Assembly (NCBI GenBank): GCA_937898525.1 | Contig: CALCBC010000037.1 | Span: forward strand, 24,613 to 88,612 | Length of the DNA: 64,000 bases | Origin: an uncultured Sphingomonadales bacterium | Lineage (GTDB): Bacteria; Pseudomonadota; Alphaproteobacteria; Sphingomonadales; Sphingomonadaceae | Reading direction: 5' to 3' | Shown: positions 25,015 to 34,307 of the stretch, piece after piece | Numbering within the stretch: position 1 is the first letter of the stretch | Layout of the letters: every line of letters begins with the position of its first letter | The notes under the pieces: model-generated | The model's input: only the letters and a program-made list of their open reading frames with translations | What the model was told of the DNA's origin: nothing | Databases searched by the model: none | Translations under genes and position numbers: made by a program

Positions 25015-26137
25015 GCGCCCCCCGCTCGAACTCGCGGTCGTCCTGCCGACCTACAACGAGCGGGCGAATGTCGTGCCGATGATCGAGCGGATCGAGGCCG
25101 CGCTCGGCCCCACCGGTTGGGAAGCGATCTTCGTCGACGACGACAGCCGTGACGGCACGGCCGACGAGGCACGCCGCGTCGCCGCCGTCGACCCGCGCAT
25201 CCGCGTGATCCAGCGGATCGGGCGCCGCGGCCTTGCCAGCGCCGCGATCGAGGGGATCTGCGCCACGGCCGCGCCGGTCGTGGCCGTCATGGACGCCGAC
25301 TTGCAGCATGATCCGGCCATGCTGCCCGAGATGCTCGCCGCGATCCGGGACGGGAAATGCGACATCTCGGTCGCCTCGCGCTTCGCCCCGGGGGCGAGCA
25401 CCGAGGCTTGGAACGAGCCGCGCCGCGAGAAGGCCTCGGTGCTGGCCAACGCACTGGCGCGCAAGGTGACCGGAGTCGAGCTTTCCGATCCGATGAGCGG
25501 CTATTTCATGCTGCGCGCAGATACCGTGCGACGGGAGGCACACCGCCTTTCGGGGATCGGGTTCAAGCTGCTGCTCGACATCCTCGCGACCGTGCCGGCT
25601 CCGCTGCGCGTCAGGGAATTTCCTCTGCATTTCGCCGCGCGCACCGAAGGCGAAAGCAAGCTCGACCGCCGCGTCGTGTTCGAGTTCCTCGTCGGGCTCT
25701 ACGACAAGTGGCTCGGCCGGATCATCCCGACCCGCTACGCACTGTTCGGCACGATCGGTGCAATGGGTGTCGTAGTTCACATGGCCGTGCTGAGCGCGTT
25801 CCTCGCGCTGTTCGGCGGCAGCTTCGAACAGCAGCTGTTCTCGGCGTTTGAGCTCGGCCAGACCCTCGCCGCGCTGGTCGCGATGACCTTCAACTTCGCG
25901 CTGAACAACGCGCTGACATACGCCGACCAGCGCCTGCGCGGCGCCTGGCGCCTCTTCCGCGGGTGGCTCAAGTTCGCGCTGACCTGCTCGGTCGGCCTGC
26001 TCACCAACGTGGGCGTAGCGGCGATACTCGTGCGGATGGGTTTTCACCCCTATGTTTCGGCGCTCGCGGGCATCGTGATCGGCTCGGTATGGAACTACGC
26101 CTTGTCGAGCCGCTTCGTCTGGGGCCGGTTCCGCTAG
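25001..26137 (+). CDS. polyprenyl-phosphate mannosyltransferase (DPM1-like) fused to GtrA
   Basis: 378 residues from a TTG at 25001, chosen because GAGG lies 6 nt upstream and the GT2 fold starts soon after (LAVVLPTYNERANVVPMIERI). It overlaps leuB by 14 bp. The catalytic GT2 domain (to about 225) has VDDDSRDGT, DADLQHDP and PMSGYFML, as in polyprenol-phosphate mannose synthases. The rest is a GtrA-like domain with four spans (ALFGTIGAMGVVVHM, FNFALNNALTYADQR). The product would be an undecaprenyl-phosphate-linked sugar for a membrane transferase, fitting the convergent PMT gene that overlaps by 4 bp. Confidence 0.88.
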   Translation: MRASERPPLELAVVLPTYNERANVVPMIERIEAALGPTGWEAIFVDDDSRDGTADEARRVAAVDPRIRVIQRIGRRGLASAAIEGICATAAPVVAVMDADLQHDPAMLPEMLAAIRDGKCDISVASRFAPGASTEAWNEPRREKASVLANALARKVTGVELSDPMSGYFMLRADTVRREAHRLSGIGFKLLLDILATVPAPLRVREFPLHFAARTEGESKLDRRVVFEFLVGLYDKWLGRIIPTRYALFGTIGAMGVVVHMAVLSAFLALFGGSFEQQLFSAFELGQTLAALVAMTFNFALNNALTYADQRLRGAWRLFRGWLKFALTCSVGLLTNVGVAAILVRMGFHPYVSALAGIVIGSVWNYALSSRFVWGRFR

Positions 26138-27426
26138 CGCCAGCTGTCGAGCCAGGTGTAGCGCAGGAAGTCCGTGCCTTCGTCGAGCGGAGCGGCGCTG
26201 TAGATCGGCCAGAAATAGGCGAACAGGCCGCAGGCAGCGGCGAGCACCGCGATGGAGCCCCAGCGCCACCGATTACCGCGCTGCCACAGGGCGTCGAGCG
26301 CCATCGCCAGGCCGGCCATCAGAAAGCAGCTCGGCAGCAGATAGTGGTAGTAGAACTGCACCGGCTTGGGTGCGACGATCCACATCCCGAAGCTGACCGC
26401 ATAGAGAACGAAGACCGCCAACGCGTCCCACCGCCGGCGCGCGACGCCGATCCAAGCGCACCACAGCATCGCCGGCACGCCGATGAGCATGGTCAGGGGA
26501 TTTCCCACCAGCAGCACGCCGCGCTGGGCGCCGTCGACGACCTCGTAGAGATACCAGATCGCCCGCCAGTTCCCGAGCCAGTGATACCACCGGCTCATGT
26601 AAGTGTGCGGTTCCACCACCTGCTCCTGCAGCTCGAGCATGTGGCGGTTCCATTCCACGAGGCCCCACGGCGTCGTCGGCTGCCCGGCGTAGAGGAAGTA
26701 CGGCCAGAAGGACGCCGCATAGACAATGAGCGGCACGATTCCGAGCCACAGTGCTGCTTCGACCAGGGTCATTCCGGGCACGGGAGCGCCGCGGTGCGCG
26801 GTCAGGAAGCTCCACCCCGCGACCCGCGCACGCACGGCGAGGAAGGCGAGACCCGGCAGGACCGCGAGGGGCAGCACGTTCCACTTGGATGCCATCGCCA
26901 GTCCCAGCGCCGCGCCGCCGACCGCGAGCCGCCAGCGCGCGGTTTCCGGCTCACGCACGGCTCCCGCGCACATCCACAGCGTCACCAGTGTGAAGCTGGC
27001 CATGAACACGTCGAGCATCGCGATGCGCGACTGGATCAGCAGGTGCGGCGCGGTCGCCAGCAGGATGCCGAAGGCGATCGTCGCGAAGCGCGAGCCGGTT
27101 GCGAACCATAGCGCCCGCATGCCGGCGAACAGCCCGAGGACGCCGTACAGCGCCGGCATTATCCGCCAGCCGAGCGGCCTGTCGCCGAACAGCGCGATGC
27201 CGAGAGCGAGGATTTCCTTGCCGAGCGGTGGATGCTCGGGATTGAGTGGCCGCGACATCTCGAGGATTGCCCTCGCCGCCGGGAGATAGTGAACCTCGTC
27301 GAAGTACGGTTTCGACGGGATGGTCAGCCGTACCAGGCAAAGCCCGAGGAATGCCAGCGAGACGGCCACGGTCAAGCCGATCGGATCCCTCGGACGGTGC
27401 GGCGGGTGCGGGGCCGACGGGCTCAT
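26134..27426 (-). CDS. PMT/GT39-like protein O-mannosyltransferase family
   Basis: 430-residue polytopic GT-C glycosyltransferase. The first external loop carries PYFDEVHYLPAARAIL with the catalytic DE pair, then NPEHPPLGKEILALG, both diagnostic of PMT. Several later spans and the WGLVEWNRHM loop with HTYMSRWYHW are typical. The enzyme takes a sugar from a polyprenyl phosphate donor and adds it to protein or lipid outside the membrane. The donor synthase is likely the convergent DPM1-GtrA fusion. Confidence 0.85.
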   Translation of the reverse strand: MSPSAPHPPHRPRDPIGLTVAVSLAFLGLCLVRLTIPSKPYFDEVHYLPAARAILEMSRPLNPEHPPLGKEILALGIALFGDRPLGWRIMPALYGVLGLFAGMRALWFATGSRFATIAFGILLATAPHLLIQSRIAMLDVFMASFTLVTLWMCAGAVREPETARWRLAVGGAALGLAMASKWNVLPLAVLPGLAFLAVRARVAGWSFLTAHRGAPVPGMTLVEAALWLGIVPLIVYAASFWPYFLYAGQPTTPWGLVEWNRHMLELQEQVVEPHTYMSRWYHWLGNWRAIWYLYEVVDGAQRGVLLVGNPLTMLIGVPAMLWCAWIGVARRRWDALAVFVLYAVSFGMWIVAPKPVQFYYHYLLPSCFLMAGLAMALDALWQRGNRWRWGSIAVLAAACGLFAYFWPIYSAAPLDEGTDFLRYTWLDSWR

Positions 27427-27518
27427 CGTCGCGGGCCCTTAAGCAGGGGCCCCTGGTGGCGCAAGCACCCGCTTTTTCGTTGCGCCCCGGCCCGCGCGAG
27501 TCCTAGACGCGGCGCACG

Positions 27519-28724
27519 ATGAAGAAGACTACCGGCACCGATCGCGCGATCACCTCGAACTGGCGCCCGCAGACCCGCGCTGTGCGCGCGGGAACCTGGC
27601 GTTCGGAACAGGGCGAGACCAGCGAGGCGATATTCCTGACCTCGGGCTACGTCTACGACGATGCTGAGACAGCCGCAGCGCGCTTCCGCGGCGAGGTCCA
27701 GGGCATGACCTATTCGCGGCTGCAGAACCCGACCGTGGCCATGCTGGAGGAACGCATCGCCTCGCTCGAGGGCGCCGAAGCCTGCCGTGTCCAGGCGAGC
27801 GGGATGGCGGCGATGACCGTCGCGCTACTGTGCCAGCTGAGCCAGGGCGATCACGTCGTCGCCGGGCGTGCCGCGTTCGGTTCGTGCCGCTGGATCCTCG
27901 ACAACCTGTTCCCGCGCTTCGGCATCACGACAACCACGATCGACGCGCGCGACAACCAGGCCTGGGTCGATGCGATCAAGCCGAACACGAAGGTGTTCTT
28001 CTTCGAGACTCCGGCCAACCCGACGATGGACGTCGTCGACCTCGAGTTCGTGTGCGGCCTCGCGCGCGAACGGGGCATCACCACGGTGGTGGACAACGCC
28101 TTCGCCACGCCGGCACTGCAGCGGCCACTCGAGTTCGGTGCCGACGTCGTCGCCTATTCGGCGACAAAGCTGATGGATGGGCAAGGCCGCGTGCTCGCGG
28201 GGGCGGTGTGCGGGACAAGGGAGTTCATCAACGAGAAGCTGCTGGCCATGCAGCGCCACACGGGGCCCAATCTCTCGCCGTTCAACGCCTGGGTTGTACT
28301 CAAGGGCCTAGAGACGCTCGACTTGCGTGCGCGCCACCAGAGCGAGAGTGCGCTGAAGGTTGCGCAATTCCTCGAAGGTCGGGTTCCGCGGATCAACTTC
28401 CCCGGCCTGCAGAGCCATCCGCAACACGCGCTGGCGATGAAGCAGATGGACGCCTGCGGTCCGATCTTCTCGTTCGAGGTCGAGAACCGCGAGCAGGCCT
28501 TCGCCGTGCTCAACGCGCTCGAGCTGATAGACATCTCGAACAACATCGGGGATTCGCGCACTCTGATGTGCCACAACGCCTCGACCACGCACTATTCGGT
28601 CACCGCCGAAGCGCGTGAGGAGATGGGCGTGACCGAAGGCATGCTCCGCATCAATGTCGGTCTCGAGGATCCCGAGGACCTGATCGAAGATCTCGACCAG
28701 GCGCTCGCCCGCGCGGGACTCTGA
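27519..28724 (+). CDS. metZ: O-succinylhomoserine sulfhydrylase
   Basis: 401-residue Cys/Met-metabolism PLP enzyme. It would make homocysteine directly from O-succinylhomoserine and sulfide. Seen are TSGYVYDDAETAAARF, YSRLQNPTVAMLEERIASLEGAEA, ASGMAAM, the PNTKVFFFETPANPTMDVVDL block, the PLP lysine in YSATKLMDGQGR and late SRTLMCHNASTTHYS. The PTVAM..GAEACR style and length match MetZ rather than MetB or MetC. The 92-bp upstream gap did not match any SAM riboswitch I know. Confidence 0.88.
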   Translation: MKKTTGTDRAITSNWRPQTRAVRAGTWRSEQGETSEAIFLTSGYVYDDAETAAARFRGEVQGMTYSRLQNPTVAMLEERIASLEGAEACRVQASGMAAMTVALLCQLSQGDHVVAGRAAFGSCRWILDNLFPRFGITTTTIDARDNQAWVDAIKPNTKVFFFETPANPTMDVVDLEFVCGLARERGITTVVDNAFATPALQRPLEFGADVVAYSATKLMDGQGRVLAGAVCGTREFINEKLLAMQRHTGPNLSPFNAWVVLKGLETLDLRARHQSESALKVAQFLEGRVPRINFPGLQSHPQHALAMKQMDACGPIFSFEVENREQAFAVLNALELIDISNNIGDSRTLMCHNASTTHYSVTAEAREEMGVTEGMLRINVGLEDPEDLIEDLDQALARAGL

Positions 28725-28860
28725 CGGGGTACCGATCGCTACCGTTGCCGCAGCGCGGCAGGGCCCGTCTGACGCGACGAGGCTCGCACAGCTGAATAAA
28801 CTGCGCGCAACTCGCCGCAGGGCCTTTGCCCGATCTCTCCGATCGGGTTACCGTGCAGCC

Positions 28861-29274
28861 ATGCAAGGAGTCCTCGCGAACCTGTTTCAGCACGCGGCGA
28901 TGACTGCCGGCGTGACGGTGCGCGTGGCGGTCAACTACATGCCCGACCAGTCACGGGCCGAAGCGCGGCGCTGGTTCTGGGTCTATCACATCCGCATCGA
29001 GAACCACCGCGAAGACACGATCAAGCTGCAGACGCGGCATTGGCGGATCACCGATTCGCGAGGGATGGTGAACCTCGTCGACGGGGAAGGGGTCGTCGGA
29101 GAGACCCCGGTGCTTGCTCCGGGACAGACCCACGACTACGTGTCGGGGTGCGAACTGATGACCAATCACGGTTCGATGGAAGGGCACTATACCTTCGTGC
29201 GCGAGGACGGGACCCCGTTCGAGGTCGCCATTCCCTTCTTCCCGCTGTCCGCCCCCGCGCGCTCCGAGGGCTGA
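28861..29274 (+). CDS. apaG: ApaG domain protein (CorD)
   Basis: 137 residues (124 if the Met at 28900 is used, closer to the family). Fibronectin-III-like ApaG fold: WFWVYHIRIENHREDTIKL, RHWRITDSRG, GEGVVGETPVLAPGQTHDYVSGCELMTNHGSMEGHY and FFPLSAP. ApaG in enterobacteria is linked to Co/Mg phenotypes, with biochemical role unclear. No strong RBS separates the two starts. Confidence 0.9.
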   Translation: MQGVLANLFQHAAMTAGVTVRVAVNYMPDQSRAEARRWFWVYHIRIENHREDTIKLQTRHWRITDSRGMVNLVDGEGVVGETPVLAPGQTHDYVSGCELMTNHGSMEGHYTFVREDGTPFEVAIPFFPLSAPARSEG

Positions 29275-29280
29275 GTCGCC

Positions 29281-30306
29281 TCACCGGCGCCAGACCGGCG
29301 GCGGCCCGGCCTGCTCACGCCTTGTGGCCCGCCAGACCTGGGGAGAGACTCCGAACGAGCCCGCGAACCAGCGCGTGAACGAGCTCGGCGAGGAATAGCC
29401 GAGCATCGCCGCCACCGAAGTCACCGGCCGCGTGGAGCCGGCGAGGTAGGCGGTCGCCAGTTCCTGGCGGACGCTGGTGAGCAGCTCGGCGAACTGCAAC
29501 CCTTCCTCGTCGAGCCGGCGCTGCAGGCTCCGCGCGCTCATGCCCAGTTGCGCCGCGACCTGGTCGACGGTTGCCCGGCCGCTGGGCAACAACTGGCTGA
29601 TCGTGCGCCGCACGCGGTCGCCGAGTTTTTCCGGACCGCTGTCGAGCGGCAGGAGGTTCAGAAGATAGCGTGCGTGCCGCGCCATCGCCGCGTCCGCCAG
29701 CGGGTTCGGAATCAGCATCGAATCGGTCGCGCACGAGAAGCCGTTGAAGCCGGCCTCGAACTCTACGGGTGCGGGGAAGACCCGGCGCCATACCGACAAG
29801 TCCTGCGGCGCCCGGTGCACGAGATGGACGCAGGCAGGCTTCCACCGATTGCCTGAAGCGCCGGAAAGGACGCGAAAGCCCATGCCGACGACAAGGTCGA
29901 TGCCTTGTTCGTTCCACACGTCCGGCAGGAGGTCCAGCTTGATGAGGGTTGTGTCATCCTCTTCCTCCATCGCGATCGTGACCACGTCGTTGAAGTGGCG
30001 CTGGAACGCGATCGAGGCGCGCATGACCGCGCGCAGATGCGGCAGGCGTTCGAGCAGCAGGCTGACCGGGCCGAGACTGGCGAACGTGCGGCGTTCGGCC
30101 ATGAGCAGACCGAAACTTTCGCAGCCCGCCTCTGCAGCCGAGCGCTCGAGCAGTCGCATAACGGCGGAGGCGGGAACGCGGTTCTCGGCATGATCGAGGG
30201 TTTCGAGCGAAATGCCGGCCTGCCGCAGCATGCGGCGACCATCGAGGCCGGCAAAGGTCGCCACCTCCAGGTAGTTGGCCAGCGTAGCTGCCCTCATCTG
30301 ATGCAT
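29281..30306 (-). CDS. AraC family transcriptional regulator (OruR/ArgR-like)
   Basis: 341 residues; AGGAG 7 nt before ATG 30306. The N-terminal ligand domain of the arabinose-binding-like (PF12625-type) group runs to about 200 (SLLLERLPHLRAVMRASIAFQRHFND). The double HTH at the C-terminus reads VDQVAAQLGMSARSLQRRLDEEGLQFAELL, then VTSVAAMLGYSSPSSFTRWFAGSFGVSPQVWR. Targets are not evident; it sits between apaG (convergent, 6-bp gap) and a divergent winged-helix gene. Confidence 0.88.
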   Translation of the reverse strand: MHQMRAATLANYLEVATFAGLDGRRMLRQAGISLETLDHAENRVPASAVMRLLERSAAEAGCESFGLLMAERRTFASLGPVSLLLERLPHLRAVMRASIAFQRHFNDVVTIAMEEEDDTTLIKLDLLPDVWNEQGIDLVVGMGFRVLSGASGNRWKPACVHLVHRAPQDLSVWRRVFPAPVEFEAGFNGFSCATDSMLIPNPLADAAMARHARYLLNLLPLDSGPEKLGDRVRRTISQLLPSGRATVDQVAAQLGMSARSLQRRLDEEGLQFAELLTSVRQELATAYLAGSTRPVTSVAAMLGYSSPSSFTRWFAGSFGVSPQVWRATRREQAGPPPVWRR

Positions 30307-30392
30307 CGGCGGCTCCTCGGCGCCAAGCGGAAGGCTTTGTCGTATTCTCTGGTCGGCGACCTGTCTCTCGGGGTTTTGACTGAGAGATGTAG

Positions 30393-31037
30393 GTGAAAAT
30401 AGTGCCGATTGCGAAATCTTTGACGCGATTCGTCAAGCGCGGTCGACCCAGCAACCCTAGCAGCGCGCGCCTTCGAGCGCGCCTCGCCATCAGGATTCGC
30501 AGGGCCGTTCAACGAGGATCTGAGATCGTGGAGAACGCACCCCCGACGCCGGGCGAGCTCCGGGCGCTGGCCCATCAGCTTATGGCCTGGGCCAACCAGA
30601 TGGCTTCTCGTCCCGCGGCGGCTTACGCAATGCCGGTCGGCGAGGACTCGCGCGAGCTCCTGCTGTCCTTCGCCATGGCCACACGGGAGGTTCGCCGGCG
30701 CCGGGCGGAGATCTTTCCGCGGCTGCAGTTGCGCGAACCAATGTGGGACGTGCTGCTTGAACTGTTCATCCAGCAGGAACGTGGCCACCGTGTAACGCTG
30801 GATCACCTGATCCTTACGGGCGAGCTCGAGGTTGCCGTGCTCCGGCACGCCGTGACCGTACTCGTGACTACCGGCCTGGTCGATCGCACGATCGACCTGT
30901 TCGACAAGCGTATCATGTGGCTGACGCTTTCCGAAGCCGGGTACGATGCCATGATCGAGCATTTCACGGGAGCGGTCGACTTTCTCCGGCCGATCAGCGA
31001 ACCCCTGCCCGAACTCGCTGCGCGGGCGTTCCGCTAG
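30393..31037 (+). CDS. winged-helix protein, MarR-like
   Basis: Up to 214 residues from GTG 30393; the first 45 are Arg/Ser-rich and may be non-native, since a GTG at 30528 with AGGATCTGAG upstream gives a cleaner start. The C-terminal half looks like a DNA-binding winged helix: REPMWDVLLELFIQQERGHRV, LTGELEVAVLRHAVTVLVTTGLVDRTID, IMWLTLSEAGYDAM. Probable regulator, divergent from the AraC gene with an 86-bp gap. No target inferred. Confidence 0.6.
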   Translation: MKIVPIAKSLTRFVKRGRPSNPSSARLRARLAIRIRRAVQRGSEIVENAPPTPGELRALAHQLMAWANQMASRPAAAYAMPVGEDSRELLLSFAMATREVRRRRAEIFPRLQLREPMWDVLLELFIQQERGHRVTLDHLILTGELEVAVLRHAVTVLVTTGLVDRTIDLFDKRIMWLTLSEAGYDAMIEHFTGAVDFLRPISEPLPELAARAFR

Positions 31038-31040
31038 CCT

Positions 31041-31262
31041 TCAGGGGCTCGCGGGCTGATCGTTGTCACCTCCGTCGACGAGCATGATCAGCGAGATCAA
31101 AGCGACGACGCCGATCACGGCGATCACGGGTCCTGACCCTGGATAGCCGGCCAGTTCCTCGCTCTCGGCGACGCCCGCTGCAGTTCGCGGAGCCGCGAAC
31201 GCCGGCTGCGCGACGACGAGCATTGCGGCAACGCCGGCCAGCAAGGTCTTGAAGCGGTTCAT
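31041..31262 (-). CDS. small exported or membrane-anchored hypothetical protein
   Basis: 73 residues from ATG 31262. The N-terminus MNRFKTLLAGVAAMLVVAQPAFA is an evident signal peptide, and a second hydrophobic segment (GPVIAVIGVVALISLIMLV) is followed by a short Asp-rich tail. The pattern, exported stub plus one transmembrane anchor, is common in alphaproteobacteria, but I cannot name a family. Convergent with the winged-helix gene. Confidence 0.55.
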   Translation of the reverse strand: MNRFKTLLAGVAAMLVVAQPAFAAPRTAAGVAESEELAGYPGSGPVIAVIGVVALISLIMLVDGGDNDQPASP

Positions 31263-31428
31263 GATCCTGGTCTCCGGATGGTGAGCGCAATGCCGCCTGC
31301 TATGCATCGCTGCGAACCCGGTTCCACCCCGAAGGGACGAACCGCACCTCGACCGGGATCGGTCGCTCCAGGTCGTAGCTCGGCGACATGTTGCCGCCTG
31401 ACGCATGCACGCCTAAACGCGTCGCGCC

Positions 31429-32229
31429 ATGAAGCGCACGCACCTGCCCCTCAACGCCCTGCGCGTGTTCGACGCCGCCGCGCGGCACTTGAGCTTCACC
31501 CGCGCGGCCGACGAGCTTGCCGTAACCCCCGCGGCGGTGGGGCAGCAGATCCGCGCGCTCGAGGACGTGCTCGGCGTGGTGCTGTTCCGGCGCACGAGCA
31601 AGGGCCTCGAGCTGACCGACGAGGCCCAGGCGGGGCTCGACGCGCTGCGCGAAGGCTTCCTGCGGTTCGAGGAATCGGTTCAGGCGATGCAGGCTGGGCA
31701 GGCCAGCCACTCCTACACAATGGCGGTGCCACGCGAATTCTACAGCCAGTGGCTCGCGCCGCGTCTGGCAAGCTTTCGCGCATCGCGGCCCGAAATCCGT
31801 TTCCAGCTGATCGCCGACGAGGACGCCGACTTCACCGAGGCGAATCTCGACGTCGCGGTCCGTCTGATCGAAGGCCCCGGCGATCTGGAAGGCGTCCAGC
31901 TCGCCCCTGCCAGCCGTGTGCTGGTCGCGGCTCCCGGCGGCGCCGACGGATGGATCGCCTGGCCAGGCCATCCGGGCCTCGGGGAGGCCTCGGGTGAGGA
32001 GGTGCTGCTCCAGGTCGGAAACGCCGGACAGGCGCTGAGCTCGGCGCTCGCAGGGCTGGGCAAGGCGGTCATGCCGCTGCCGCTGGTCGAGGAGTCGCTT
32101 GCCGACGGGCGCCTCGTCGCACTCTCGCCACCGGAAGAGAGTCGCAGCGCCTACTGGCTCGTGGCGCCGCGTCCACAGTGGCGACAGAAGAAAGTCAAGG
32201 CGCTGGTCGAGCACCTGACGAGCGGCTAA
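31429..32229 (+). CDS. LysR family regulator, GcvA-like
   Basis: 266 residues, slightly shorter than typical LysR proteins (about 300). The N-terminal HTH, LNALRVFDAAARHLSFTRAADELAVTPAAVGQQIRALEDVLGVVLFRR, has the GcvA-group LP-LNALR opening. The effector domain follows, with YSQWLAPRLASFRASRPEI and NLDVAVRLIEG. GcvA-like regulators often control a divergent neighbour; here the divergent gene is the 73-residue exported protein at 31041-31262. Confidence 0.88.
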   Translation: MKRTHLPLNALRVFDAAARHLSFTRAADELAVTPAAVGQQIRALEDVLGVVLFRRTSKGLELTDEAQAGLDALREGFLRFEESVQAMQAGQASHSYTMAVPREFYSQWLAPRLASFRASRPEIRFQLIADEDADFTEANLDVAVRLIEGPGDLEGVQLAPASRVLVAAPGGADGWIAWPGHPGLGEASGEEVLLQVGNAGQALSSALAGLGKAVMPLPLVEESLADGRLVALSPPEESRSAYWLVAPRPQWRQKKVKALVEHLTSG

Positions 32230-32257
32230 GATCGCGTCGTCCTGAAGGAGGGGGGAA

Positions 32258-33421
32258 ATGTCGCATTCCGATTTTCGCTGGGGCGCCTGCCTCGCCCTCG
32301 CGCTGGCGGCTGCCTCGCCTGCAGCCGCGCAGGAGACTCTCGAAGTCGGAGGCATTGTTTCAGGCGAGGTGGCTTCGGCGAGCGAGCCGGTCACGATTTC
32401 GCTGCGCACCGGGCCCGGGCAAACCGTCCAGCTCGATGCCATCCCTGCTCCTCGCGCCTCCGACGGGCTCGACCTCGTCATGAGGGTCTACGATGCCGAT
32501 GGAGATCTGGTTGGCGAGGATGACGACAGCGGCGGCGCCCTCAACCCGCGCGTGACGGTGACCAGCGAAGCGGGCGGCCTCTACCGCGTCGAAGTAGGGG
32601 CGCTCGGCACGGGGGGCGGGTTCACCCTGATCGCGCGCGAGAGCGTGTTCGTGCCTGAAGTGACGACCCCGCTGACCTTGTCCGGCGGTCGCGCCGAACG
32701 GCGCGTGGCGTTTCCGGACGATTCCGACTCGCTGTTCACGTTCACCGCGCGCCGCGGCGAATTCTACTCGATCACGCTCGTCGCCGAAGAGGACGACGAG
32801 GAAAATGGCCGGGCCGACCCCGTGCTGGAACTGTTCCAGGGTGAGGGCACGGGGCGGAATTCGATCGCGTCCGACGACGACGGCGGCGGCAACCTGAACT
32901 CCCGCATCATCACCGAGATGCCGGCTGACGGTGTTTACACCGTACGTGTCTCGAGCCTTTCGGGCGCGGGCGGCGCTCGCCTTGCAGTGGCCAGGATTAC
33001 TCCGCGATCCGCGCCGGTCGCCAATCTCCCGTACGGGCAGGCCGCAGCGGTGAGCTTCGATGAGGACTCCCCGCTGTTGATCGGCGATACCTCGCGCCCG
33101 ATGGGACCCTACGCGATGTTCCGCCTGCCCCCGTCCCCGGCACCCTCGGCGCTGGCACGCAGTGGCGACACAATCGTCATCACCGCGAAGAGCGAGGATG
33201 TCGATCCCTGGCTCGAGATCGGGATCGACACCCCCCTGGGTTTCGCCGTGCTGCTCTCCAACGACGACTACGAAGGTCTGAACTCGCGCCTGGAATTCGA
33301 CCCGTCAGAGTTCACCGGTTCCGATGCCGCGGAATGGTGGGGCAAGCTCCGCATCCGCGTCTCGGCGCCCTCGGGCAGCACGGGCGAGATCGAGGTCGCC
33401 GCGGAACGCAGGCCCAGGTAG
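32258..33421 (+). CDS. secreted beta-rich protein with PPC-like repeats
   Basis: 387 residues, GAAGGAGGGGG before ATG 32258, signal peptide ending SPAAAQ. Two or three repeats resemble bacterial pre-peptidase C-terminal domains, each with a LRVYDADGDLVGEDDDSGG or LFQGEGTGRNSIASDDDGGG hairpin followed by a YRVEVGAL or YTVRVSSL strand; a third, weaker copy has LSNDDYEGLNS. Such Asp-rich loops may bind calcium. No enzyme domain is attached, so it is probably a stand-alone adhesive or accessory periplasmic protein. 29 bp after the LysR stop. Confidence 0.6.
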   Translation: MSHSDFRWGACLALALAAASPAAAQETLEVGGIVSGEVASASEPVTISLRTGPGQTVQLDAIPAPRASDGLDLVMRVYDADGDLVGEDDDSGGALNPRVTVTSEAGGLYRVEVGALGTGGGFTLIARESVFVPEVTTPLTLSGGRAERRVAFPDDSDSLFTFTARRGEFYSITLVAEEDDEENGRADPVLELFQGEGTGRNSIASDDDGGGNLNSRIITEMPADGVYTVRVSSLSGAGGARLAVARITPRSAPVANLPYGQAAAVSFDEDSPLLIGDTSRPMGPYAMFRLPPSPAPSALARSGDTIVITAKSEDVDPWLEIGIDTPLGFAVLLSNDDYEGLNSRLEFDPSEFTGSDAAEWWGKLRIRVSAPSGSTGEIEVAAERRPR

Positions 33422-33538
33422 TGCGCCTACGGCGGCGTCGACGAACGCCTCGGAGCCCCGCTCACTGGCCCTTCTCGGCGAACGCGACGCGCCGTCCGAT
33501 CCGGTTGCCAATCCCGGCCGTTAGGATAGGGACGGTCA

Positions 33539-34307
33539 ATGCACAGGATTCTCGTACTCGCAGGTGCCGTCCTGGCGGCATGCACGCCGACCCCGGCCTT
33601 GTCGCAGGACAACTCACAGGACGGCCAGCCCGGCATGGGCAAGGCGCGCGAGGGCTTCGAGCACCTGACCGACGGCGAGCCGCGCCGTCGCCCGGGCGAG
33701 GCGATCAGACGCGACCGATTCGATGAGGCGGTCGAGAAGATGTTCGCCGCTGCCGACCGCGATCGTGACGGCACCGTGACGCTGGAGGAACTCCGTACGG
33801 CCATCGAGAGCCGCAAGGCGGCCGCGATCCGCGGACGCTTTGCCTCGATCGACGCCGACCGTAACGAGTCGATCAGCTTCCCCGAATTCGACAGGTGGCA
33901 GCGCGGCCTCGGCTCGATCGTCCTGTCAGATGAGGGCGCAGCCGCCGCGAGCGAGGCGGTCGTGTCGGAGGACATCGGGCCCGAACCAATGCGGCCCCGG
34001 CGGCATGGTGCTCGCCCGCCTGGTCGCCCCGCTCAATGCGACACTGCTCGCCGCCGCCAACACCAACTACGATGCCGGCGCCTCGCTCGCCGAGATCCTC
34101 TCCTACGAAGGGAAGCGGTTCGAGGCCGCCGATGCGAACGCCGACGGTTGGGTTACCGACGACGAATGCGGGCGGCCCCAGCCGGCTGAAGCGAGCCGCA
34201 CTGCGCGGGCCAGCGCCGAGGCGAACGTCATGCGGGCTCGAGGGTGCGTGTTCGCGCGCGGTGGTCTGGCCTGTCGACCATCAAAGGCGCATATTTGCCG
34301 GCGATGA
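33539..34307 (+). pseudogene. secreted EF-hand protein, frameshifted
   Basis: A signal-peptide protein with EF-hands (DRDRDGTVTLEEL near residue 75, DADRNESISFPEF near 105) reads in one frame up to about 33988. The homologous-looking continuation (CGPGGMVLARLVAPLNATLLAAANTNYDAGASL, then a third EF loop DANADGWVTDDE) is in the +1 frame from 33990. Removing one base near 33987-33989 (CCAATGC) joins them. Past the break the first frame turns into Arg-rich nonsense. The restored frame ends at 34307 and overlaps the aldolase ATG by 4 bp. It could be a real mutation or a sequencing error. Confidence 0.65.

Noticed and set aside
27427..27518. possible SAM riboswitch before metZ
   Set aside because: The 92-bp gap holds only short GC stems and no match to the SAM-II or SAM/SAH consensus I can recall.
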